A DNA stretch of 64,000 bases from Lethocerus indicus (taxonomy: Eukaryota; Arthropoda; Insecta; Hemiptera; Belostomatidae). The stretch covers positions 21,594,246 to 21,658,245 of the forward strand of contig JACDQD010000006.1 of NCBI GenBank assembly GCA_019843655.1. The letters run 5' to 3'. The position numbers were made by a program, and so were the translations under genes. Under the pieces are notes generated by a model. The model made no database searches and was not told the DNA's origin. It saw only the letters and a program-made list of their open reading frames with translations. This document shows, one piece after another, positions 52,201-62,045 of the stretch (positions are counted from its first letter, which is position 1; every line of letters begins with the position of its first letter).

Positions 52201-53460
52201 CAACGCAACATTATTCTTAAAACTTTTATCAGCAATAGTTCACTCTATGAACTGAAATAAGCAATATCATAATATTATTTAATAAAAAATAATATTAATT
52301 AATAAAAATAATATTTATTTCGTTCTTATATATAGCTCTTGTTGTTTATAAATGACAGCATTTGTGTCTTAATAATTCGAATTAAGTGGTATTACGGTAT
52401 TTGGCGCCTACCGAACGCGAAATTTGCTAATTAAAGGCTACCGGATGTGCTTTAAATCCTCTTGTCAGCTCTCAGAAATAGATGAGCTCAGCCGTTCCAA
52501 CAACGACGCTACCTTTGGGTTTTCGGTCTGCTAACTGATAAATGAATTCGAAGAAATCAGAACAACCGATAGAGATAAACCTAATGACTTAACAAATTTG
52601 TTTTGTTCTGCAAATAGAGTAAGGAGTACTAGTATGAATGCTAATTTGTATTAATATAAACGTTATTATTTTTTTATTTTATATTATTTATATTCATGTA
52701 CAATTTCTATTGTTATTTCATGATTGGTTCCACCAGAGCGTGAAAATACTTTCCTGAGACGTTTCTTTATATTGGGTCGAGAAAGAAATATAAAACATGA
52801 TTGTTTTGTCAATCATCAATATGTTTCCTGAACATTACAAATGAAGAAGTATTATTCAGAAATGTCTGCACTAATTAATATTATCACACAAGAAAACCTA
52901 ATGAAATACACAACAAATGTTATCATATAGGTTATCTGACGGTACTTAATTCTGAGACAAAACGCACTTTGGAGTTCCCCTTGATTTCTATCTATGCATT
53001 ATACTTATTATTTCTATTATGCGTAAACCTACATAAGTATTATAAATAAAAAGCAAGAAGAATGAAATCTTTTCAAAATTAAAATAAAAAAATTTTCAAA
53101 TATTCATTCAATGAATGAAAGTTCGGCTTCTCCAAAATCACATAGGAACAATAAACATAAAATTAGGACAACTCATTAGATTAAAGTTGTCCCTACGGCC
53201 TATTTTACGAGGATTTAAATGACCGCCATTAAAATTGATTTGACTGGATGCTCTCTCGTCGATCCCCGACAAATTGAGATGCCCACATCAATAAAACATC
53301 AATTTAGAAGAAAATATTATGTTTACAATTGACTCCTTAACTGTTCGTCAAGGAGGGAGGGTTGTGGTAAAGGGAACGTGGTGGTGGACATAAAAGCAAT
53401 TTGCCCCGGCTGCTCTAATGAAGTTGTCCCAGTCGTAATTCTTGAATTGTTTCTTCTTCT

Positions 53461-54625
53461 TTTTCCTCGGCCGGCCGCTCCTCTTTTTGTGCCCAATGTC
53501 GAACCAGAGAACGCACTTAAAGGCTCGACCTGTCGGGATGCACCCGCCGGCATAATAAGGGCCCGCTCGTATCTCCACTCCACGCTAAGTAGTTCCACTC
53601 AAAGTGTGACGCTATTCCCCCCTTCAGGAAAGTGATCGAATCCTAATCGGCGATAGAAATGGATTCCAAAAGGAGCATTTTTCGAAGGGAATTTTTAAAC
53701 GAAGATATGCCCCGAAAGGTTGAGGAATATTAGAGACAGCTATTCGTAGTAAATGCCTAGGTTTTATTCCGACCATTACTAAAGGAATTATTAAAAAAAA
53801 AAGTTTTAAATCGAAAATTAGTGTTACAAGTTTTTAAGCCATATTCCCTGCTTTGAGTTGACAGCAGACTTCCAATATATTAGTAAGGACCTTGAATCTT
53901 ATTCTTACATGAATTCAGCTACATGTAAAGCTTTCTCTAAAAGTGACTTTCAAAATACTTATTTAAAAGTGTTTCGGAATAATGAAGTATTAAAATAAAC
54001 CTGTTTTTATTTTGATGGTTAGAGGATGAGCATTTTCATAACGCAAATTGATCGCTAGATGGTTCACAGATTTTTTAAAATTGAAAATAACTGAATGGGC
54101 CTTAATAAAATCTGGTGGTTTCGAAATATGAAGTCACGGGATCTATTGTAAACCTAAGTAAACCGTTTCAATTGTAATGAATTAACATTAGAGTCATTAC
54201 ATCAGATAAAATATATTAGATATTTCCATTTGTTAAGGTATATCCGTACTTATGTAACGGGTATGAAGAATGGAAAATGGTAGACATAGACAAATTTAGA
54301 CGGTACATCAAAATAGACTGTAGTCTTAATAAGACAGAAAGGAACGGAGCCTTTAAATTCGGCTTCCCAGAAAGCGGTCTCAGATCCAAAGCGGCTTCCC
54401 CAAATAAAAGCATCGGAGTACCGCCCTTCCCCTAGGTCGGGAATATTCCGTAATTAGTAATCGGATCCCGGCAGGTGGCGGGCTTCCTGAAAGCCCGAAG
54501 GTGGAGATACTCTTTTATGCTCCTCAATTTGGGCCGCTTAAAAAAAGCCGAAGATTAATACCAGTTAAAAACGGGTGGGGGGTCGTGGGTGGGGGGGGCG
54601 GTATTTTTACTGCGCATTTTTAATT
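53461..54625. other. GC-rich islands with a G-quadruplex motif
   Basis: GC-rich blocks at about 53460-53580 and 54400-54620 flank an AT-rich middle. Three open frames overlap on both strands at 53323-53635, two of them in different minus frames, which shows chance openness rather than coding. The G-run cluster is listed separately. Confidence 0.5.
54573..54598 (+). other. Strong G-quadruplex-type motif
   Basis: Four G-runs of 3, 6, 3 and 8 bases with spacers of 1, 4 and 1 (T, TCGT, T) on the + strand. This is the clearest quadruplex-forming sequence in the window by run length and loop size. It lies at the end of a GC-rich island, just before a very AT-rich stretch. Confidence 0.8.
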
Positions 54626-55392
54626 AATATGGCCTCCTTTCGGCTGGAGCGTTTTAAGTCGCTTTTAAATTTTAATGTTAATTAATTTTTTTGCGCCTGG
54701 AAATAAAATATTTTAGCGAACGTCTCTGAAACTGCCCTTGATAGTCGGAGTCGCCAGTGTAAAAAATCTCGTGCCGCAACTTTATTACGGAGCGTAGTTT
54801 AATATTATTTTAGAGAACAGAAACAATAAAGAATAAGCTGATGAAGCCGTTGAGATTCAAGCATCGCCATAAACCTTAAATCTTTTTTTTACTTTTTTAA
54901 AATTCAACTATTGAATTTACTTCAATCTTGTAATATCTATATGAGAAGTGATTATCCCTAGTTAATATGATTAATGGTTGTTTGGTACAAATGTTTAACT
55001 TAATGGTCCTCCAAATTACCTCGAAGAGTTTCACTCGCAACTGGTTATGGTTTAATTTTGGATTCCAGTTCTTCTGTCACACAAAATGTATGGCTGTTTT
55101 CGGAACTTATTCAGACCCTTCAGACGTGCCTGAAGAAAAATTCTTCTGAAAAGGGAAAATATATTCATCACACGTTTCACCGAATAATGTATTTATTGAA
55201 GCAATAACGTTGCCTAACGTTGTGGTATATTTTCTACCTTTATAAATTTAAATTAAATTTACTAAATGGCTATTCCGATAAATGTATTCTCGGGCTATTC
55301 GTATCATTTCTAATTGTTCACTGTTACCGGCTCATAGTTGCGGTACCGTGTTTTAAGGCTTGTTTGTTTCAAATTGTTGCTACAAATCTCAG

Positions 55393-55436
55393 TTACTCGG
55401 AATCATTACATCCGGCGACATTACCGGGTAATGAAG
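55393..55436 (+). other. Weak 44-nt exon-like segment
   Basis: AATCTCAG (AG at 55391-55392) precedes 44 bases ending ATGAAG before GTAAGT (55437-55442), a strong 5' splice site. The upstream pyrimidine tract is poor. One frame is open across the segment and continues the longer 55220-55492 frame; it reads YSESLHPATLPGNE. I recognise no domain. The 5' site is convincing as a motif, the exon is not. Confidence 0.18.
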
Positions 55437-58400
55437 GTAAGTTGCCTAAGTTGCCCAACCTTTGGCGTTCATCCGGACAATGTAAATTATGATTGGTCGC
55501 ATTACTCATTAAAATAAATACTCGCGAAAATATTCGCATGTAAAATTCACACTTTTCGTGTCCTCTTATTTTCTTTTATCATTTCTTTTATCATTACCCT
55601 CATAATAAATACCGTACATACACATTTCGCTGTGAACATGTCTTTACACTTTCTGTTTCTGACTGCACTCTACATACAGAACAATTACACACCAACTTAT
55701 TACACTGAAGTAATACGGACTGCAAATTCCACGAGGATAATATGTACGTCTCCTTACGATAATCACGATATGTATCTTTTTCAGTAAATCTTACATACTT
55801 GGCTGTGGTTCTAAACTTCTGGCGAGCCAAGTGGCTGTAGTAAATAAATAAATAAATTTTTATGTACGTGAAAGTAGATAATTAAATAAGTTATGAAAAA
55901 ATACATGCCTGACGAGCGTATGAAACACTCAGTAAACGGGTAGAACCAGTGACATTATGGCAGTAATAAGTTTTTCTTATAATAGCTGAAAAAAATGTTA
56001 ATAGCTTATAGTGGCTTGTGAAAAATATTTGCTTAATTATTTCGAATGAACTAGGACGCCGTAATACTATGGTTTGTCCTTTTGTAGACAAGCGTTTATT
56101 TTAATTTATTGTTGTAGTATTGTTGTACGTCCGGTTAAAACTGTCGTTTGATTGGCTCGAATCACTCGTGTCTGTATCGCACGGGGCGCTCCGATATCGA
56201 CCGGAAATGGACGTGCTGGCGGTGACGGGAAATCGAAACGAACGGGGTGGTTCATCGATTGGATGATCGCCCGCGGCCAAACACAAAGGCGGCTATCGCG
56301 AGCGTGTGATACGGCAAATTCCGCTGTCACCGGCTTATCTCTTTGTACCTAGAAGTGCGCCCCTCATCCCGGCCACTCCGGTCCCCGTCTGTTCCACTGG
56401 CCCCGGTTTCTCTTCTTAGCCCTAGGGGCCGTCGAACCGTTTAAAACTGTACAGAAATCAATCTACTAAAATGCCCTCCGTCATTCCTTCCCAAGAGATA
56501 TCGTCCTCAATATTACATTCCCGTTACGGCGACCGTTTGAATTCTGTCAAGAGCATTCATTTGTATTTTTTGTGTGAACAGTATCGTAAAAATATCGACC
56601 TTAACTAAAAAAAAATATACTGGGTTGTTATAAAAACCATTTCGTATGACGATGTTCAGTAGAGCTAACTGTTAATTATTGTACCTTCTTCAGAAAGTAA
56701 GTGGCTTCTGTTAATTTAAATCACCGCCCATGCGCCCTGCCTAGAAAAAGCCCCGTCTCGCATTACACAATTAGATAAGTCTCGCTTTCCTTAAACCCTT
56801 CGGAATTCAAAAATTCCGGAGGCACCGGTACCTTTAAACGGGTACCTTCACTATATCCTCAGCCGGATTATAAAATTCACTGTTTATAGCCTTCAAACCG
56901 ATATAAACACTGAAGGTAGGTCAGCGGTTCAATCGTTGTTTTGGGCTTACCTCCATTAAATTGGAGCCATATGTATAATCTTCGTACTATTACTTACATA
57001 TATTTTGTACGCGTATATGCATTTATGCCTCGGTTTATTCATTTTTTCATGACTGTACCAAAAAAAATAACGGAGTGACTAGAATTAATCGGCCGCAGAC
57101 GACATATTGTTCATAGAAAATATGGGCCTTTTGTCTCAACTCAAATGGAATTCCTTTCAGAACTAATAATTTAGGTTGTTTTAAGATTTTGTCCACGCTC
57201 AGTCACGCGTTCACCGACAAAGAATTCCGAAACAATGGACTTCTTGCCGGAGTCTGGTTTTCGAACCGCTACCCGTTCGATCGCTCGGGTTCAGAGTAAC
57301 GGCTCGAACTCCAAAGGTGTGCATATATTCCTAGTTTTGTTCGGGATTTAAATATTATGGAAATTTTACCGTTCGGGCTTTCTCGTCCCACCTTTGCTTG
57401 AAGGGACGGGACGACTTTGGGATAACTCGCACTTTGTCAGGCATACGTCGGTGATTCTATTGAAAATCATGTCAATTACATTTTTATCATAACTTCCTCA
57501 AGATTTAAGCTCGTTATAGTTTATTTGTTTAATTTAATTCATTTAATAAATCTTCACGCATAAGACTTTTTGCACGGTTTACCAAATTCTGCCGATATCC
57601 GGCAAATACTATAACTGCAGTTGTGTAACTTTAGATGTATGGAACAGCACGGACCAAAAATGATGACGGGGCTTATTCGGCGGTGGTCTAGGCTCAATTC
57701 ACGGGTTGGTAACATGTATTAAGGGTCAAGGATTCAATAACATTCCAAGATGATGGTGTCTTAAGGGCCGCCAATTATCGGCTGACGTGAGGAGACGCCG
57801 CCGCCTCCCAGGCACCAATGGATACTCCGAGCTTACACATATTTGTGTGCGTGCTAGAGCGGGTTTGTGTTTGTGTGTATACCAATGCATGTGCTCATCT
57901 TGAAGCAATCCGGCCCCAGACATCTTCACCGCGCTTAGAACGTAATTAAACCCTGAGAGGCAGGAAAACGATTTCCCTCCATTCACCTGTGGAATAGTTC
58001 ATTATGTTTATTTTTTGGCTTCATTCATTTCTTTAGTTATTTTCATTACAATATTGACCAAAGGTGATTCAATAAGTCCCGCTTCGAGGGAACACTGCAA
58101 AAATATATTTATTTAATTTGTTGCCACATTTTATTCACATATAGGTCTACAAGCCTGAAATAAATTATTTTTGTATACTGTTTAATTACTACAGCTGTAC
58201 AATACAATGAGTGGCAATGCTGTTAAAGAATCACTAATGACATATAGGAGAACTCCATTTGCAAGGGGGCTCCTTTTTATCGGAAGTAAAAAATGATTCT
58301 GTACATAATTACTTGGAAATTATTACTTAGAAACACCCTTCACTATTCGTAATTTAATAAAAAAGTAAATATGTAAAAAGTAATGTAATAAGTCAGGTCG

Positions 58401-58742
58401 CCACGCTCTCTGGTAGCTACCTAACCTTAAGAGCCCAATCATAAGCACATAACAGTTATAATAGCTAATTCCGCTATACATGAGAAAAAATTTGAATAAT
58501 AAAAGAACACTCATTTCACTCTTTGAAGCCACATCTCCGGGATCTATTTCTGCGGCCCATTCGATAGTTAATAGCTGATGTCTTTATGGTGCAACTATAA
58601 AACTGGGTTTTACGACGTTAATATTGAGATTAGTCCCTCTATCCCGAGGTGTATGGGAGCCGCTAGCGGAGGATTGGAGCGAATTGGTAGAGTTTTATTG
58701 ACCGTCCGAGTAACGTCAGTCACTGAGTTATTGCGTCGGCCT

Positions 58743-58746
<4 letters not shown>

Positions 58747-58779
<33 letters not shown>
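58747..58779 (+). repeat. (CT)n microsatellite
   Basis: An uninterrupted CT dinucleotide run of 33 bases within a pyrimidine-only tract that begins at 58740. Long homopurine/homopyrimidine mirror repeats of this type can form triplex DNA. The overlapping Ser-Leu and Glu-Arg frames are artefacts. Confidence 0.97.
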
Positions 58780-58782
<3 letters not shown>

Positions 58783-59973
58783 CAATTTGAAAGACGTTGA
58801 TGGCCTTTGCCAAATGACGAGACCAAGGCGGACAGATAGTTGTCTCTCAAACTTTTCGCCCGGAATTAGACGCGGTCGGTTATTTCGAATTTTGTTTCTT
58901 TTAATTTCTTCAATGCCAACATATAATGATTTCGTTGACAGTTTTTTTGTCCCTCCCCGAGGCCCTTCGCTGAAAACAATCTTCGTAATTGGATTTCTTC
59001 AATTCGAAATGTGAAGGCTTTGAAACAGTTGTTCGAAAAGTGAAGTTTGGAAGGCTGGGCGAATTATTAACTTGGTCTTCTCATTTACACAATTGTAGTT
59101 TCTAACTTGGGTGAAGAAGACCACAAAGAATAAACTCAAAATTATATTTGGCTTCTTTGCAGTTATTAAAAAAAGACAAGAAGTAACTGTAACGCTCATT
59201 ATCATACAAAAGGGGATATTAGGTCTACGTTTCTTTTTAAAAATTAATTTGCCGCGTAATTTATACCTCTGCCATTATACAATTTTCCGCCTAACAATGG
59301 GCGACGATTTGACACTATCATATTCACGTTAGCTCTATAATGTTTTATAGCCTAAATAAAAAAAACGTAGGCGTCTGAGGAACCTTCTCTTGTTTATGTG
59401 AATATGAGTCATCTCTTTCATAGTTGGGGAAAACTTATTATTCAGAACATCGGCTGTATGAATAAATTATAATAGTTTAACTGTTTTCTAGTTGACAGTT
59501 AATTGACGATCCGAATGTTGTCAGACCAGTGGGTTTTGTTGGACTCCTTGAAATATGAGTTTGGAAGGACGTATTGGTGGAACGGGAACTTGATACTTTA
59601 TATTCAGTAGAATATAGCGCGATGCCGGTTTTCTATCCTTAATCGCGCAAGTTATAAACAGCAGGACGTTTATAGTATGTGCGTTTTTTATCTCTGTTGG
59701 TTAATTTATAATCTTGCATCTCATTTATAATATTGCAGACGTACGGCTACTCATTTTCTCGTTTTTATGGCGCAAACACCACTTGAGATCAATCTAATAA
59801 CCACCCGAGAGACTGTATATATTGTTCCATGCTCCGTTACCTCATGGGTCAGGTCGGAATCGAACTAGTAACCTTGACAAACATCGCGAATGCGTTATAT
59901 GAAACATGAGTTCCACAGCGCTCAATATAACACCTAGTATCAAACAATATTCAGGTTACGGTATATGGGAGCT

Positions 59974-60044
59974 GTATTCACGACTGGTTTAAAATTGTTT
60001 ACATACAATTTCGGTGCTTATAGTTAAGTTACACAAGATATTGT
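59974..60044 (+). repeat. Diverged dispersed repeat, copy 2
   Basis: Partner of 48003-48084, in the same orientation about 12 kb downstream. It has a shorter gap after the shared TATTCACGACT. It overlaps frames at 59989-60315 (minus) and 60056-60271 (plus), neither of which shows a known domain. Confidence 0.6.
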
Positions 60045-60391
60045 GTACGTGATGTGTGTGCTGCTGGAGGGGGGAGTACGAGGCGTACGCGATAGTCGTT
60101 CTGGCAAACAGGAATTGTACGGTAGACAAGCCGCAAATTAACCACGGATGCGCACAGAAGGCGTACACAGAGTATACCAACATAACATTCATAACTCTCA
60201 AGGTTTTCTCTCTGCTTCGATTGGCGTCTGATTCTTTATTAAAGGAAACCGTTGTCAATGGAAACCGTTGAGTTAGACCGTGTTTACAGCTGTTTTGCAT
60301 GTAGCTAAGGGACAATATAAGTTCGCCTGTTCGTTAGTACTGTTACAAAAAACGACTGCTGATGGTTTTTTGTCATTCATTAGCCAATGAC

Positions 60392-60423
60392 TATAATTTA
60401 TAACGACTGCGTTATAAATTATA
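60392..60423. repeat. Perfect 14-bp hairpin, 4-nt loop
   Basis: TATAATTTATAACG (60392-60405), loop ACTG, then the exact reverse complement CGTTATAAATTATA (60410-60423). It is the longest perfect hairpin I found. The stem is too short for a typical animal microRNA precursor and no U-tract follows. A foldback remnant, cruciform or structured RNA element are options. Confidence 0.85.
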
Positions 60424-60590
60424 ATTCGGTATGTGCAGCAGCCTCATCATCACTGCTGTACATTTCTTAGAGTTTCATTATGAAGTTTTTGTTATACTTC
60501 TCTTTTTTCGAGATCTTCGCTTGCGAATGTAAAATAGGTATCTCTCGACAATATATACTTTGCTGAATCGTCGGCCGGATAACTGATGTT

Positions 60591-62045
60591 TCCGTCGTGT
60601 TGTTTACACGTAGGGGCCACAATTACTCGTCTAATTGACATAAGTGCAGAGGCCCGAAAGGGAGGAGGATATTACGAAAAATACCGCGGAGAACCCAAAC
60701 GAAGGCCCCACTCCGCCGTGGGAAGAAAACTACTAGGACGGTGAGGGCTCTGTTTTGTATTTGTTCGCAGATAGGATCTCTGATGAAGTGATACCATTAA
60801 ATGGGCGCGGATTGTGTTATTGGTTAGGCGTTTTTACAAGCGGCGTTTACCGCGCTCCCGCTTCCCCTCTCGACCTCCCGTCGAACGTCATTATGCCGCT
60901 CAGCGATCGTGCGGTCAGATTATCCCCATTTTGTAATCCGTTTGAACGCCGGTCAATACTGTGAGTTGAATTCCTCGAGCCCGGCCCATATTTTATTCAG
61001 ATACTCCGACCGACCAAACAGTTTCTCGTATTCCGGTTAAGTCCTCAGCGTGAATATAAATATTTGCTCGTTTTAATCAGTTTAGCCGGCGGGCCATCTG
61101 ATAATCGAGTCGCCTAACGATGAACCCCTGTGGTTAAAAGTGGGCGGTAAATTTAACGCGTATAAATGATTAAATCGCCGCTTAACATTCAATTTGTACT
61201 TCATCGAGCTTACTACCGATAAACAGGCGGTAACTTTAACTTCAATCTTAATGAAAATCAAATTATTTTGTATATTGAACACACGTCAGCAATTAATATG
61301 GATTAACTCATGTTTATGAGTAATTATTATAATGTATTCCTGTTCAGGACTCGACTTTCTTAAATACACAATTGTATTTGAATAATTGTTCGTAGTTATT
61401 TCTTCGGAGATTTTGCTTAGTACTTCCCTTGGCTATCCTTTCTCTGAAGGTTTTTTTGACGCGGCCGGCTCTTTCAGCCAAGAGGCCGTAAAAGTCTCAG
61501 CTTGAGTTTCAGCCTTTGAGGGTTGAAAAGAGTAGATACAGTTTAATGTTTGAGATAAACGCCGATAATACTTAAGATACAAAAGACCCTATAAAATTTT
61601 ACAGCGGGTGGGATGTGGGGGGGGGGGCGCATTATTCGGGCTTAGGCATGCGGGGTTGGGGCTGCGTCGATAGGGCGAATCAATGGCCGGACGTAAAAAT
61701 AAAACTCGGTCGTCCCGCCTTGTGAAGTAGGGAGGGAGAAGACGGAAGCTTTTCGTCGGCCCCTCTCTCCTACATGAAAGCCGGAGAGATCCCAACAGAC
61801 GAGACCGAGGCGATGGGCCCCCCTCCCACTGTAAATCACAGCCGTCTTTCTAAATAAGGCGTGTAACAGTATAAATCACGAGTGGGCTAAACGGCGGCCG
61901 ATGGTTTCTCCATTAATCTCGGCTCTTCGGCGAACCGCCACGTGGAACGCGGACCGTCCTAGACGGACAGTGAAATGCCCGCCGTTTGACTGAGCGCAAG
62001 GAAGCTTTGCCCGCTATATGCTCGCTTTGGCCTTTCTCGCTAAAT
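60591..62045. other. GC/CpG-rich region with a G-quadruplex motif
   Basis: GC-rich blocks at about 60590-60960 and 61580-62040 flank a more AT-rich middle. Frames at 60755-60964 (plus) and 61589-61839 (minus, two overlapping) are Pro/Arg-rich and unassigned. The latter owe their openness to the C-rich minus complement of a G-run. Confidence 0.45.
61606..61627 (+). other. G-quadruplex-type motif with G11 run
   Basis: G-runs of 3, 3 and 11 bases are separated by T and ATGT. The 11-base run can supply two of the four required tracts. The exact G count is easily misread by sequencers. Confidence 0.6.

Larger units (their letters stand above)
47841..53460. other. AT-rich stretch with two diverged repeat pairs
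   Basis: No supported gene. It holds one copy of the repeat shared with 60.0 kb (48003-48084) and both copies of the repeat at 48612 and 49161. Very AT-rich sequence occurs at about 52040-52330, where AATAATATT-type words recur at 52270-52320. It might include decayed mobile-element sequence, but no transposase, reverse transcriptase or clear terminal repeat is visible. Confidence 0.5.
54626..60590. other. Mostly AT-rich stretch with a CpG island, a (CT)n tract and repeats
   Basis: No supported gene. A GC/CpG-rich block lies at about 56150-56430, with overlapping frames on both strands at 56101-56352. A 44-nt exon-like segment ends at 55436 before GTAAGT. The (CT)n tract is at 58747-58779, the second copy of the dispersed repeat at 59974-60044 and a 14-bp hairpin at 60392-60423. 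GGAAACCGTTG occurs twice about 16 bases apart near 60244-60270. Confidence 0.5.

Noticed and set aside
55393..55436. Resemblance of YSESL to a known Hox-protein microexon peptide
   Set aside because: Only five residues agree, and there is no homeobox or other supporting exon in the window.
57255..57300. GGTTCGAAAACC on the minus strand, resembling a tRNA T arm
   Set aside because: The five-base stem does not form and the anticodon arm would have a ten-base loop.
58578..58813. Ser-Leu and Glu-Arg repeat frames on both strands
   Set aside because: They are translations of the (CT)n microsatellite.
59780..59900. tRNA-like B box on the minus strand (AGTTCGATTCC)
   Set aside because: The T stem around it does not pair beyond one or two positions, and no A box or acceptor stem could be placed. 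At most it is a decayed tRNA-derived repeat.
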